Positions 1 through 9,491 of a stretch of 64,000 bases of DNA are shown here, piece by piece (within the stretch, counting starts at the first letter, position 1; each line of letters begins with the position of its first letter). The notes beneath the pieces are model-generated. The model worked only from the letters and a program-made list of their open reading frames with translations, was not told the DNA's origin and ran no database searches. The DNA is from Promethearchaeota archaeon. Lineage in GTDB: Archaea > Asgardarchaeota > Thorarchaeia > Thorarchaeales > Thorarchaeaceae. The position numbers and the translations under genes were made by a program. The stretch lies in assembly GCA_014728035.1 (NCBI GenBank), contig WJMJ01000131.1:62001-126000 (forward strand). The letters run 5' to 3'.

Positions 1-1
1 A

Positions 2-58
2 TACATGGCTAAGGACAAGAAGGGAAAAAAGGACAAGAAACCAAAACCAAAAAAATAA
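2..58 (+). CDS. C-terminal tail of a gene entering from the left edge (partial)
   Basis: An open frame runs in from the left edge and stops at TAA 56-58. It encodes a lysine-rich tail (MAKDKKGKKDKKPKPKK preceded by Tyr). Such basic tails are common on archaeal nucleic-acid-binding or ribosome-associated proteins, but nothing here identifies the family. It could also be a very short gene starting at the ATG at 5. It converges on hdrA, with a hairpin between them. Confidence 0.35.
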   Translation, partial: YMAKDKKGKKDKKPKPKK

Positions 59-84
59 CCTGTGAATGGTAATGGAATATAAAA

Positions 85-109
85 TGGGAAGGTACAGCTT
101 TCCTTCCCA
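85..109. terminator. Hairpin between convergent genes
   Basis: An 8-bp perfect stem (TGGGAAGG at 85-92 with CCTTCCCA at 102-109) encloses a 9-nt loop. It lies between the partial left-edge gene and the 3' end of hdrA, so it could end transcripts from both sides. It has no strong T-tract. Confidence 0.45.
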
Positions 110-130
110 ACAGATTCAATTGGTTAATAT

Positions 131-3100
131 CTAGTCCTTCCTTAGGGGACTAGGCCCTAATTTCTCTGCAAGATCCGATAATTTCTTGACAGTATCAGCC
201 CAGATTGGGCCTTCACTTGCACTAATCTGAGTGAACTGAAGACGGTCGGGTTCAAGACCTGCTTTTTCTATGATTTTCTTGGCGATTGCATATCGGCGTT
301 CAAAGGAAACATTTCCATCCACATAATGACAGTCTCCAAAATGACAACCTGAAATCCACACCATATCTGCACCCAATCTAAAAGCTTCAAGAATGTGAGT
401 TACGCTGACCCGTCCCGTACACATCACTCGTATATCTCGAACGGTTGTAGGTTGTTGAAATCTCGATACACCAGCACTATCCGCCCCAGCATAGCTACAC
501 CAATTGCAAAGAATGGTAAGAATTCGTGGCTGGCTAGCGGGCATATCCTTCAACGCTGACCGCACCTGTGCAAGAATTTGGTCATCAGTGAAATGTTTCA
601 TTGTAATTGCACCAGCTGGACACCCAGCTGCACATTTTCCACAACCTTGACAAAGAACAGGATTAGGAACAGCATAATCATGGCTTCCATCTCCAGGAAC
701 AACTTCAATTGCATTGTATGCACAGTTTATCTCACAAGTTCCACATCCCACACAGACTTCTGGATCAACAACAGAAACAATTGCTTCGGCTCTTCGTATA
801 CCCCTTGCAAGAGGAATTAGAGCTCTTGCAGCAGCTCCTCGTCCTTGAGCAATCGCCTCATCAATTCCTTTGGGAGCGGTAGCTGTTCCTGCAACATAGA
901 CCCCATCAGTTTGGAAATCAACAGGACGTAGTTTAGGATGAGCTTCCATAAAGAATCCCGACATGTTAAGTGGAACTTTGAATAATTCAGATAATTCTTT
1001 GTTCTTATCTCGAGGAATCATAGCAGTTGCAAGAACAACATGGTCTACATCCAGATTCAACTGAGCACCAAGAATTTGATCCTCCACTTCAATGTGAACA
1101 GCCTTATCTTTCCCTTTCTTAACCACTGGAGGAGTATCACCATCAAAACGAATGAATACGATTCCCCTCTTTCGCGCCTCACGGTATTTATCCTCAACTG
1201 CATAGGGTACACGAAGATCCCGGTAGAGATGAAATATTCGTGAATTAGGATACTTCTCAAGAAGTTCTAGTGAATGCCCGATAGCTACTGAGCAGCAGAT
1301 TCCTGAACACCATGTCCGAGAACCTTCGAGGGATTCTTTCTCACGAGAGCCAGCACAATGAATGACAGCGAAAGTTTCACCATCTTTGATGTCGTCGCCT
1401 GTTGCAACTCGATTATTAAGTTCGACTTCAGTCATAACCTCTGGAATCTTCTTGAGGCCATACAGACCTTCCTCTTCTAGCTGAGTAGCTCCAGTTGCAA
1501 CAATTACAACTCCAACTTTCAATTCATGCTTTTCTTTTCCGGTTTCTACAACAATATCAAAGTCACCAATAGAACCCTTTGCCTCAACCACTTCAGAGGA
1601 GAGATATAGCTCGATGTTCTCATTTTTCTTTATCAGCTCATCATACTGATTTATTATTTCTGAGGTTGAACGAAAGTCAAAATTGACTGTATGTAAGTCA
1701 TTCAATAATCCGCCAATTTGGTCTTCTTTCTCAACTAGATGGACTTTGTATCCTTTATCAGCAATAAGATTAGCAGCAGTCATTCCTGAGACTCCAGCTC
1801 CAATGACAAGAACAGCTGGTTCAATCTCCGTCACAGCTTCTTCTTGAGGTTCTAATAACCGTGAACGTGCAACAGCCATTCGTACAAGATCCATAGCCTT
1901 GGAAGTTGCCTCGTCTTTAGCACCCTGATGTACCCACGAACAATGCTCACGGATGTTTGCCATCTCAAATAGATACTTGTTTAATCCAGCTTCCTCAATA
2001 GTCGCACGGAAAAGCGGTTCATGTGTTCGAGGAGTACACGATGCGACAACAACACGGTTAAGCTTGTGTTCTTTAATTGCTTCCTTAATCACAACTTGAG
2101 CATCTGATGAGCAGGAATAAAGAAGATTATCTGAATGCACGACATCAGGTAAGGCTCCAGCATATTCTGTAACCTCAGCAACATCCACTGTACCTGCAAT
2201 ATTGATTCCACAAGAACAAATGAATACTCCTACCCGCGGTTCAGCGGTCATTAGTTCTAAATCACTTTCTGTGAGTGCTTCGGTCTCACTCTTGGGTATT
2301 ATAATGTCAAGAGTTGCAAGAGCTGCTGCAGCACTACCTTGAGCGACAGAATCAGGAATATCTTTTGGGCGATTTACGGCTCCACACATCTGGATACCCG
2401 CTACGCCTGTTGACACACTGTCGATTGATTCAGGACCTGATACAAAGCCATAATCATCAACCTCAATCCCGAGTGTTTCTAACAATTCATTATTCTCATT
2501 AGGAATCATTGCTGGACAAAGAACCACCAAATCGTATCTGTCTTCAAGTACATCATGGCCCTTTGCATCACTATGGCGAATCAGTAAATCACGACTCACA
2601 GGATCTTCAAAAATCTCGCTGGGCAATCCCTTGAGATAATTGATACCGTATTCATCCTCACCCCGTACAAGAAACTCCTCAAACCCTTTTCCAAAAGCAC
2701 GCATATCATTGTAAAGAATATCTATCTCAACCTCGGGAGTATGTTCCTTAGTAATTATTGCCTCTTTTGTAGCATAAGTACAACATATCCGAGAGCAGTA
2801 AGCACAATGATTGACATCTCGACTTCCAACACATTGTATGAATGCAATTCTTTGAGGTTCCCTGCCATCAGAGGGACGCATAACAATTCCACCGGTGGGT
2901 CCACTTGCAGACACCATGCGCTCGTATTCTAATGCAGATACAACATTGGGAAATCGGCCATAGCCATATTCTGGAACTGTAGAAGCATCAAGAAGTTTGT
3001 AGCCTGTTGCCAATATTATAGAACCAGCATTAATCTCGACGGTTTCATCAGGCAAGTCGAAATTGATTGCTTCAGCTTTACATGACTTCACACAGGTCAT

Positions 3101-3577
3101 ACACTGAATACAGCTCTCAATGTCAATTGTAGCGATATTTGGTACAGCCTGTGGAAATGGGATGTATGTTGCTTTTCTCATCTTGAGACCCATATCATAC
3201 TCATTGGGCACCTCAATGGGACAGACCCGTTCACAATCGCCACATCCAGTACATTTGTCAGGATTAACACGGCGAGTATGTTTGAGAACAGTGACGGTGA
3301 AATCGCCCTGTTTTCCTTTAACATCAGTAACTTCAGAATATGCTAAGATCTCTATATTTGGATGACGAGAGCAATCGACCATCCACGGACCCATGATACA
3401 CATGCTACAGTCTAATGTAGGAAAGGTCTTGTCAAGTTGTGCCATGTGGCCTCCAATGCTAGGCTCTTTCTCGACCATGTAGACTTTAACGCCCATATCA
3501 GCCAAATCTAGTGCTGCACGAATACCAGCTATTCCAGCACCGATTATGACAACGGGTTTTGCTGAGGCATCTGCCAT
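131..3577 (-). CDS. hdrA: HdrA-type flavoprotein, double module with fused MvhD domain
   Basis: This 1148-residue protein is a tandem HdrA. The first FAD module begins at residue 10 (GAGIAG) and carries two [4Fe-4S] ferredoxin motifs near residues 109 and 156 (CTGCGDC, CIQCMTC) plus the CSRICC element. A second HdrA unit follows: a CSCG motif near 455, a second FAD fold near 589 (GAGVSG) and CSGICC near 767. Two more ferredoxin motifs lie at about 942-987. The last ~120 residues resemble MvhD (CNWCSYAG, CTGRV, GCHFGDCHY), the subunit linking hydrogenase or other donors to Hdr. Known HdrA bifurcates electrons at FAD in the cytoplasm. The ATG at 3577 is preferred over the upstream start because GGAGTG lies about 8 nt before it. 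The hdrB and hdrC partners lie at 6.4-9.5 kb. Confidence 0.95.
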   Translation of the reverse strand: MADASAKPVVIIGAGIAGIRAALDLADMGVKVYMVEKEPSIGGHMAQLDKTFPTLDCSMCIMGPWMVDCSRHPNIEILAYSEVTDVKGKQGDFTVTVLKHTRRVNPDKCTGCGDCERVCPIEVPNEYDMGLKMRKATYIPFPQAVPNIATIDIESCIQCMTCVKSCKAEAINFDLPDETVEINAGSIILATGYKLLDASTVPEYGYGRFPNVVSALEYERMVSASGPTGGIVMRPSDGREPQRIAFIQCVGSRDVNHCAYCSRICCTYATKEAIITKEHTPEVEIDILYNDMRAFGKGFEEFLVRGEDEYGINYLKGLPSEIFEDPVSRDLLIRHSDAKGHDVLEDRYDLVVLCPAMIPNENNELLETLGIEVDDYGFVSGPESIDSVSTGVAGIQMCGAVNRPKDIPDSVAQGSAAAALATLDIIIPKSETEALTESDLELMTAEPRVGVFICSCGINIAGTVDVAEVTEYAGALPDVVHSDNLLYSCSSDAQVVIKEAIKEHKLNRVVVASCTPRTHEPLFRATIEEAGLNKYLFEMANIREHCSWVHQGAKDEATSKAMDLVRMAVARSRLLEPQEEAVTEIEPAVLVIGAGVSGMTAANLIADKGYKVHLVEKEDQIGGLLNDLHTVNFDFRSTSEIINQYDELIKKNENIELYLSSEVVEAKGSIGDFDIVVETGKEKHELKVGVVIVATGATQLEEEGLYGLKKIPEVMTEVELNNRVATGDDIKDGETFAVIHCAGSREKESLEGSRTWCSGICCSVAIGHSLELLEKYPNSRIFHLYRDLRVPYAVEDKYREARKRGIVFIRFDGDTPPVVKKGKDKAVHIEVEDQILGAQLNLDVDHVVLATAMIPRDKNKELSELFKVPLNMSGFFMEAHPKLRPVDFQTDGVYVAGTATAPKGIDEAIAQGRGAAARALIPLARGIRRAEAIVSVVDPEVCVGCGTCEINCAYNAIEVVPGDGSHDYAVPNPVLCQGCGKCAAGCPAGAITMKHFTDDQILAQVRSALKDMPASQPRILTILCNWCSYAGADSAGVSRFQQPTTVRDIRVMCTGRVSVTHILEAFRLGADMVWISGCHFGDCHYVDGNVSFERRYAIAKKIIEKAGLEPDRLQFTQISASEGPIWADTVKKLSDLAEKLGPSPLRKD

Positions 3578-3835
3578 ATTGCGTTCACTCCGGGTGATAT
3601 GGAGCAAAATCAAACTGAATGATAAAACGTTTGTTGTTCGACAATTTCATTGAGAAATCGGACACAATCAAACAAGCCGCCATTATGGAAATGTAAAACA
3701 GTTATGAGGTTAGAATGAATAATTTTGAAGCGTCTTAAATGATTTAGAAGTATTTAATGCGTTATTAATCGTTTAAAATATTCAGCAAATAACTATTTCT
3801 AATTGTCATTAAATATATTCTTGAGAAGCATATTC

Positions 3836-5131
3836 ATGGTGAAATATTTGAAAAGACCAAGCCACCTTGAAAAGAAACTCATGCTTGTTATGGTTTTACT
3901 ACTTCTAACTTCTGTGGTTTTCGTCGGAGCTCAGACAGATGATGATGACGATGATGAAACAGAAGAACAAGATGAGTATGAAGAAGAACACGAACCGGAA
4001 ATAGATAGAGATGATGACGGAACTGCCTGGATTCAAACTGATGTGATGACAGTGATGCTGGATTCAGAAGAACCATCCTATCAATTCTGGTATACAGGAG
4101 ATGCTAATGGCACACAATCCAGATTTCGAGTCAGTTATCTAGCAGTAGTTGAGTTCAATGACACTAATGGTGATGGTGTATTCCAAGCCAATGAGACTAT
4201 CGCATTTGTACCCCTTGAGGCATTCTCATGGAGCATTCAGACAGGATCTGTGACTGATGAACTAGGTCATACAACTGAAGTCTATGCAACCTACATAAAG
4301 GCTGGACTTACAGGAGAAGATTGGGATGATGATTGGTACGAAGATTGGTTACCAGGTTATTCCAATGATGATTTCGATGATGAAGACGATGATGATGATG
4401 ATAGTTATTCAGAAGAGGAAGATGGAGATCTCAACCTAACACAATACGAAGAGATGAATCTCCAATTCTATGCACACCTTTACCTTGAGAACTATTCTGG
4501 AACAGTAGAAGATGATGAAGGAGTCAAGGCAAACTATACAGTAACTGGAGGAGTAGAACTAAAAATTGACATAGAAATCGGAAACTTCCCCTTCCTCAGA
4601 AATGACTCCAAGATCGCAATCTTGAACTTCCTACAAGAAGATATTGCATCAGACGAGTCAAGAAATCATCGGTTTAGAATGCATGAAGACGATGACGACC
4701 ATGAATATGAATCCGAGGACGAATGGGATGATACGGACGAACTCGGAGAAGAGTTTGACGAGGTTGATGAAGATGAGGATTACGAGTCTGATGATGTTCA
4801 AGGTCTATCATTTGAAGAAGCCTCAACGAACGAAACCATGGCATTTTACAAATGGTTAGATAAAGCAGTAATGACCTTGCCAGATTCCTCAAAGCAATCT
4901 GTGGATGTTGGGGCATCATATTGGACAAATGGAGAAGGGCTTCTCCTCTTCTTCGCATATCCGAACTTCGATGGGGGTTCTTTACTTCATGACCCATCAA
5001 TCGTACTTAGAGACGATATTGCATCAAGGCTAACATTCAGCATTCCGATAAACATCCAAACTGTAGCAGTAATAGGAGTCACAGTAGTATCATTATCTGC
5101 AATTGCAGTTTTTCTGAAGAGAAGAAAATAA
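3836..5131 (+). CDS. Acidic surface protein with EF-hand-like loop
   Basis: A 431-residue predicted exported protein with an N-terminal hydrophobic signal (residues ~15-33), an external domain and a C-terminal membrane anchor followed by RRK. Residues 109-120 (DTNGDGVFQANE) match a canonical 12-residue EF-hand calcium loop. Three highly acidic Asp/Glu tracts (about residues 35-60, 175-200, 285-330) look like low-complexity inserts. The protein shares several stretches with the surface protein at 63011-63943: the DTNxDG loop and, near the C-terminus, NGE ... DPxI. The ATG at 3836 is chosen over a TTG at 3803 because an AT-rich TATA-like element lies directly upstream and the signal peptide then starts normally. 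Function is unknown; calcium-dependent surface structure is a guess. Confidence 0.8.
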   Translation: MVKYLKRPSHLEKKLMLVMVLLLLTSVVFVGAQTDDDDDDETEEQDEYEEEHEPEIDRDDDGTAWIQTDVMTVMLDSEEPSYQFWYTGDANGTQSRFRVSYLAVVEFNDTNGDGVFQANETIAFVPLEAFSWSIQTGSVTDELGHTTEVYATYIKAGLTGEDWDDDWYEDWLPGYSNDDFDDEDDDDDDSYSEEEDGDLNLTQYEEMNLQFYAHLYLENYSGTVEDDEGVKANYTVTGGVELKIDIEIGNFPFLRNDSKIAILNFLQEDIASDESRNHRFRMHEDDDDHEYESEDEWDDTDELGEEFDEVDEDEDYESDDVQGLSFEEASTNETMAFYKWLDKAVMTLPDSSKQSVDVGASYWTNGEGLLLFFAYPNFDGGSLLHDPSIVLRDDIASRLTFSIPINIQTVAVIGVTVVSLSAIAVFLKRRK

Positions 5132-5138
5132 TCTAAAA

Positions 5139-5170
5139 GAGGGATTCAATATCCCTCCAATTCTTTTTTT
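5139..5170 (+). terminator. Hairpin plus T-tract terminator
   Basis: GAGGGAT (5139-5145) pairs with ATCCCTC (5151-5157) around a 5-nt loop, followed by a run of T at 5161-5170. It lies immediately after the acidic surface protein and separates it from the next gene. Confidence 0.75.
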
Positions 5171-5202
5171 ACAGAAAAAGGTAAATGTAAAGAGGTAAGA
5201 CT

Positions 5203-6228
5203 ATGGCATCGAGTTCGAGAGCAAGATATGTACTATTGGTATTTTTCATATCTATCACTGTCATTAGCTCTTATAATCAACCTATCAATGCATATGCATC
5301 ATCAGATGTCAAGCTTAGCAATGTGGACATGGTAATTAAGAACTTGAATGATGGAGCTAGTTGGATAAATTATTCAGCTCATGCAACCAATGTACAACTT
5401 GATGCGATAGATAAGATAGATCTACGCTTTGACCTAAGAGATATCAATATGGTTGAAAGTACAATCCAAGGAAATCAAGTTGCTGCTACAACCACAATCA
5501 ACGAAAGATATAGCATAGTCACACTTACACTAGCTGATTCTTTGATTCATAATAATGCAGTTGAAATTAATCTGTATTTTAGTACTAATGAGATTCACGA
5601 ACAAATTGGAACAGATGAAGACAACTCGATTATACTTAACGAGGCAATCTATTACTTCAGACCAGGAGCTGCGGTGGAGAATCTTACTCTTTCAATGATT
5701 CTACCGGAGTATTCCCTGCTTAGTTGTAGTTGTGCTTCACCAGTATTTCCAAAACCTGATAAAAACTATACAGATGGCAGAAGGATCGCTTTTGTATGGA
5801 AGAAGAATCTCCTTCTACCAGGACAAGAAATAGCATATATTGTAAAATACAATACTCCAATATCCATAACATCTCAAGAAGAGTTGGTATTAATCAACTT
5901 GGTCTATCTTGGACTAGGAGGGATGATGGGAGTTATTTCGATGATTATTCTCCACCATTATGCGATCCTGCCATACCAAAAGAGTCGGGATTGTATTGAA
6001 AACACGGTAGTAGTTTCCAGTCATGAGAAAATGGTGTTGGACTATATCAGAAAGAGAGGTGGCTCATGTTCTCAACGAGATATCTATCGTGAACTGGGAC
6101 TCTCTCAATCCATGGCCAGTATGGTACTTACAAATCTTGAAGAACGAAAAATAGTAAAACGAATACGAAAAGGGAGAGAAAACAAAGTACATCTATTAGA
6201 CAATCTTGATGAGGGAATTACCAGGTGA
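5203..6228 (+). CDS. Membrane-bound winged-helix transcription regulator with external sensor domain
   Basis: 341 residues: a signal-like hydrophobic N-terminus (8-30), an external beta-rich domain of about 200 residues, one transmembrane segment near 233-255, and a cytoplasmic C-terminal winged helix (about 272-335, including SQRDIYRELGLSQSMASMVL and a basic wing). This is the layout of a one-component membrane regulator that could couple an envelope signal to transcription. GAGGTA about 8 nt before the ATG supports the start. It follows the acidic surface protein in the same direction but beyond a terminator, so regulation of that neighbour is only a suggestion. Ligand and targets are unknown. 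Confidence 0.8.
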   Translation: MASSSRARYVLLVFFISITVISSYNQPINAYASSDVKLSNVDMVIKNLNDGASWINYSAHATNVQLDAIDKIDLRFDLRDINMVESTIQGNQVAATTTINERYSIVTLTLADSLIHNNAVEINLYFSTNEIHEQIGTDEDNSIILNEAIYYFRPGAAVENLTLSMILPEYSLLSCSCASPVFPKPDKNYTDGRRIAFVWKKNLLLPGQEIAYIVKYNTPISITSQEELVLINLVYLGLGGMMGVISMIILHHYAILPYQKSRDCIENTVVVSSHEKMVLDYIRKRGGSCSQRDIYRELGLSQSMASMVLTNLEERKIVKRIRKGRENKVHLLDNLDEGITR

Positions 6229-6267
6229 AGTTAAATATCACCAAACCACAAAATATAGAGAGAGAGG

Positions 6268-6402
6268 ATGAAAGCGGTAAGACTGTTTACAAAGGCATAT
6301 CTAGCTAGAAATAAAACAAGAACAAATAATCGAGAGATTGAAGACTTCTCAGAAATAGAAGTTCAACCTCAAGATATCTCAAAGGAAAGATTGGATACCT
6401 AA
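6268..6402 (+). CDS. Possible 44-residue small protein
   Basis: A short frame (MKAVRLFTKAYLARNKTRTN...) begins right after a purine-rich GAGAGAGAGG and ends at TAA 6400-6402, overlapping the stop of the convergent hdrB by 4 nt. The basic N-terminal half and acidic C-terminal half look protein-like. No family is recognised. It follows the membrane-bound regulator by 39 nt and may be co-transcribed with it. Chance remains possible. Confidence 0.35.
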   Translation: MKAVRLFTKAYLARNKTRTNNREIEDFSEIEVQPQDISKERLDT

Positions 6403-7322
6403 CCTTCTGTTTTTATACCAAGCCGTTCCCAGTTTGGCTGGTTTTTCCGTATGGCATATTGGAGATGTGTAGTAAGACCAAATTCATCAGGTTCGTGACC
6501 AAAAGCAAGAGCAAGTAGTTCAACCACATGCAGTACATCAAAATGAAATTCCACATCGAAGTGTTTCTGAATTTCTACCTGACCCAAGTCTAGTTGTAGT
6601 TCACAGAATGGACAGGGAGTAACAATGATATCAGCACCGCCAGCATCCATTATGCTTTCGAATTTCTGCTTGGTAAAATCAAGTGCGACTTTTACATCTG
6701 CTGTCCGAACCGCACCACCTGCACCACAACAGATCAATTCATCTTTGTATGGAACATATTCAGCTCCAGCAGCTTCACATATTTCACGGAAGATATGTGG
6801 ATTTTCTGAATCGTCTTTCTTTTTGATGGCTTTTGGACGCATCCAGTGGCAACCGGGATGGAGAGCCATTCGTACACCTTTAAGAGGGCGTTCAACCCGC
6901 TTCTTGATTTTCTCGATACCAGCTGTGGAGTAGAGTGCATCAACATAATGAGTGACTTCAATAGTTCCTTTGAACTCACGACCAATCTCAGCTAGATTTT
7001 CATTTACTGCTGCTCTCAAAGCATCATCATGTTTGAGCTCATGATTGGCATCCCAAAGACTGGCAAAACATCCATTGCATCCAGTCGTAATAGGAACTCC
7101 TACAGCTTCAGCAATTGTAAGATTTCTTGCTGAAACACTTGCCCATGTGACTCTATCAAAAGAACCGAATACGCCAGGCGCAGGACAACAGGTTGCACCC
7201 TCCATATCTAGCAATTCCATGCCAAGATCTTCAAACACAATTTTAGCCGCGCTCTCAATACTGGGATACCGGTGAGGGATTATACAACCTAGAAAATGCA
7301 TGAATTGAGGTTTCTTTGCCAT
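6399..7322 (-). CDS. hdrB: Heterodisulfide reductase subunit B (CCG-domain protein)
   Basis: 307 residues with two CCG domains, which in HdrB bind the noncubane [4Fe-4S] clusters at the disulfide-reducing site. Domain one includes FLGC near residue 12, ATCCPAPG near 44 and TGCNGC near 80. Domain two includes HPGCHW near 157, ICCGAGG near 198 and CPFC near 235. It starts at the ATG at 7322 and lies 3 nt downstream of the partner hdrC stop, so the pair is an operon. With HdrA it would reduce CoM-S-S-CoB in methanogens. No methanogenesis gene is visible here, so the natural disulfide or other acceptor is unknown. Confidence 0.93.
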   Translation of the reverse strand: MAKKPQFMHFLGCIIPHRYPSIESAAKIVFEDLGMELLDMEGATCCPAPGVFGSFDRVTWASVSARNLTIAEAVGVPITTGCNGCFASLWDANHELKHDDALRAAVNENLAEIGREFKGTIEVTHYVDALYSTAGIEKIKKRVERPLKGVRMALHPGCHWMRPKAIKKKDDSENPHIFREICEAAGAEYVPYKDELICCGAGGAVRTADVKVALDFTKQKFESIMDAGGADIIVTPCPFCELQLDLGQVEIQKHFDVEFHFDVLHVVELLALAFGHEPDEFGLTTHLQYAIRKNQPNWERLGIKTEG

Positions 7323-7325
7323 TGA

Positions 7326-7868
7326 TTACTCCTCCTTGTCCTCCACAAGCTTGTCAAAGCCACTTTTCTTTGCCATTTTCATAATCTCTTCTATGGCTTC
7401 GGGATGGCTACTAGCATTTGGAGGAATTGGTTCGAGACCTACTTTTTCTCGGAGCTTTTGCCAAGACTCCTTATCCAATGGAACAGCATGACCAGTTTCC
7501 AGAACTTTCACTGCGACTTTTTGGTGTGGGGTCAGCATATAACCCTCCTGAACAGCAATATTACGTATTGCCTTTATTACATCAGTAGGCTTAACATCTT
7601 GGGGACAGCGATCTGTACAAGTATAACAAGTTGTACAATACCACAACTCTGGTGCGGATATCACTTCTTCTTTCAAACCCATAAGGGCTTTTCTAATAAT
7701 ACCTCTAACAAGATAGTTCGTTCTGGCTCCAGCAGGACAGCTTCCACTGCACGTGCCACATTGATAGCACGACTGAATATTGGGACCTCCGGTCTGCTTA
7801 ATTAACTCGATAAATTCTTTATCAGGCTCGGAAATCACAACAGTAGGTTTTTCCTCAGTACTGGTCAA
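7326..7868 (-). CDS. hdrC: Heterodisulfide reductase subunit C (iron-sulfur)
   Basis: 180 residues with two [4Fe-4S] motifs, CYQCGTCSGSCP and CTTCYTCTDRCP, separated by the helical spacer typical of HdrC, which wires HdrA to HdrB. The predicted start is a TTG at 7868, supported by GGTGG about 8 nt upstream; no ATG occurs before the first cluster motif. It is translationally close to hdrB (3-nt gap) and divergent from the second hdrC at 8035, with which it shares a 166-nt promoter region. The C-terminal part (GHAVPLDKESWQKLREKVGL) is nearly repeated in the paralogue, showing that the two pairs arose by duplication. Confidence 0.92.
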   Translation of the reverse strand: MTSTEEKPTVVISEPDKEFIELIKQTGGPNIQSCYQCGTCSGSCPAGARTNYLVRGIIRKALMGLKEEVISAPELWYCTTCYTCTDRCPQDVKPTDVIKAIRNIAVQEGYMLTPHQKVAVKVLETGHAVPLDKESWQKLREKVGLEPIPPNASSHPEAIEEIMKMAKKSGFDKLVEDKEE

Positions 7869-7977
7869 TGTAATCCACCGATAGTTGAGCCATCAAATCC
7901 AGCACTTAAATCCGTTGCCAAATACACCAATTTTTCCAGAGAATTAGCAAAACAATCTAAATTGCCATAACTGAAAC

Positions 7978-7989
7978 TATACATATAAA
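7978..7989 (+). promoter_or_regulatory. TATA-like box for the second hdrCB pair
   Basis: The A/T run TATACATATAAA lies about 46-57 nt before the ATG at 8035. A transcript starting some 25 nt downstream would carry the GAGGT ribosome-binding site seen 7 nt before that ATG. It sits in the divergent spacer between the two hdrC genes. Confidence 0.5.
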
Positions 7990-8034
7990 TGAGCCAAATA
8001 ATCGTGAGTTATCAACGGACTCAGAGGTCTTCCA

Positions 8035-8589
8035 ATGACTGATTCAATCAGCAGAGAAACAATAGACTCAGAGGACATCGATCCAACTTTCGTAGACAAG
8101 ATTGTTGAAGCAGGTGCTGATAGAATACGTACCTGTATTCAGTGCGGAACATGTTCAAGTGTATGCCCAAGTGGCAGAAGAACCGCATTCCGTACTCGTG
8201 AACTGATGAGAAAGGCGCTACTTGGTCTCAAAGAAGAAGTATTGAGCAGCCCTGATCTCTGGCTTTGTGCCACTTGTCTTACATGTCTTGAGAGATGCCC
8301 ACGACAGATCAAAGTGACTGACGCAATTGTGATTATGCGTAACATGGCTGTGAAAGAGGGCTTTATGCTTCCTCAGCACAGAAAAGCTTCCAAAAAACTC
8401 ATTCAGACAGGACATGCTGTGCCTATAGATGAAGCAAACCAAGAGATGAGAAAGGAGCTTGGGCTTCAAGAAATACCACCCACAGTCCATTCACATAAAG
8501 ATGCTTTGCAAGATGTCAAGAGAATTATGGAAGAAACCGGGTTCAACGAACTCATTGAGGGTACTGAAAAGGAGATGGATTCAAAATGA
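8035..8589 (+). CDS. hdrC: Heterodisulfide reductase subunit C, second copy
   Basis: 184 residues, paralogous to the protein at 7326-7868. Ferredoxin motifs CIQCGTCSSVCP (near residue 38) and CATCLTCLERCP (near 80) would hold two [4Fe-4S] clusters. GAGGT precedes the ATG by 7 nt. The stop overlaps the ATG of the downstream hdrB copy by 4 nt, indicating coupled translation. The divergent duplicate arrangement suggests two alternative HdrBC modules that could plug into the single large HdrA; this is inference. Confidence 0.92.
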   Translation: MTDSISRETIDSEDIDPTFVDKIVEAGADRIRTCIQCGTCSSVCPSGRRTAFRTRELMRKALLGLKEEVLSSPDLWLCATCLTCLERCPRQIKVTDAIVIMRNMAVKEGFMLPQHRKASKKLIQTGHAVPIDEANQEMRKELGLQEIPPTVHSHKDALQDVKRIMEETGFNELIEGTEKEMDSK

Positions 8590-9482
8590 CTGAATCAAAG
8601 AAGTATTCATTTTTCTTAGGTTGCGTGATGCCCAATAGATTCCCCAACGCCGAAAAATCCATCCGCACAGTTATGCCGGAGTTAGGTGTCCAGTTGGAAG
8701 ACCTTCAAGGGGCAAGCTGTTGTCCAGCACCAGGAGTAATCAGGTCATTCAATGAACCAACTTGGTTAGCATTAGCATCGAGAAACATAGCTCTTGCCGA
8801 GATGCAAGGCAACGATATCGTTACTGGCTGTAACGGTTGTTATGGAACATTCAAAGAGGCTCTTAATATCATTCGGGAGAATCCCGAGAAACTCAAGGAA
8901 GTACAAAGGATTCTAAAGAAATCTAAAATCAAGTACAAAGGAGAAGCTGAGGCAAAACATATTCTAGAACTTATCTTGGAAGTTCCTCCAGAAGAGTTTC
9001 AGAAGAAAGTGAAAAAACCACTAGAAGGACTTAGAGTGGCAGTCCATTATGGTTGTCATCTCCTCAAACCAAGTAAGTTACGACCGTGGGAGAAAACTCA
9101 GAGACATAAATTCCTTGATTCTCTAGTAGAACTGACGGGAGCTGAAAGTGTCAAATATAAAGACAAATACATGTGTTGTGGAGCTGGTGGCGGAGTTAGA
9201 GGAAGCAATGTACCAGTTTCAGTCGACATTGCCAAAGAAAAGCTCGACAATATGTTAGATGCCCAAGCTGATATCTTGATAAATGCGTGTTCATTCTGTC
9301 ATCTTCAATTTGAAGTTACCCAAGCACAGCTAAACAAAGAGCTGGGAGAGAAAAAGTATCAATTACCAGTATTCTATATCACTCAGCTTTTGGGTCTAGC
9401 AATGGGTATCGACCCAGATGAGCTAGGACTACACAAACATGTCGTAAGTACGCAAGAAATTATTGACCGTATTTTGGAATAA
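8586..9482 (+). CDS. hdrB: Heterodisulfide reductase subunit B, second copy
   Basis: 298 residues with two CCG domains: FLGC near 10, SCCPAPG near 44, TGCNGC near 80, then HYGCHLLKPS near 156, MCCGAGGG near 196 and CSFC near 232. All cysteines expected for the paired noncubane clusters are present. It is clearly related to the 6399-7322 protein but differs between residues 100 and 140, where a longer charged linker occurs. It overlaps hdrC upstream and ends just before a strong hairpin shared with the convergent surface-protein gene. The different linker may mean a different substrate or partner. Confidence 0.92.
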   Translation: MTESKKYSFFLGCVMPNRFPNAEKSIRTVMPELGVQLEDLQGASCCPAPGVIRSFNEPTWLALASRNIALAEMQGNDIVTGCNGCYGTFKEALNIIRENPEKLKEVQRILKKSKIKYKGEAEAKHILELILEVPPEEFQKKVKKPLEGLRVAVHYGCHLLKPSKLRPWEKTQRHKFLDSLVELTGAESVKYKDKYMCCGAGGGVRGSNVPVSVDIAKEKLDNMLDAQADILINACSFCHLQFEVTQAQLNKELGEKKYQLPVFYITQLLGLAMGIDPDELGLHKHVVSTQEIIDRILE

Positions 9483-9491
9483 TATTGGTAT

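Noticed and set aside
3900..4800. Asp/Glu-coding GAT/GAA tracts as a tandem DNA repeat or array
   Set aside because: They are in frame within one open reading frame, irregular in period, and encode acidic inserts; no repeat-spacer structure exists.
4674..5000. Antisense frame opposite the acidic surface protein
   Set aside because: It is a shadow of the acidic codons (His/Arg/Leu-rich), a common artefact of GAT/GAA-rich genes.
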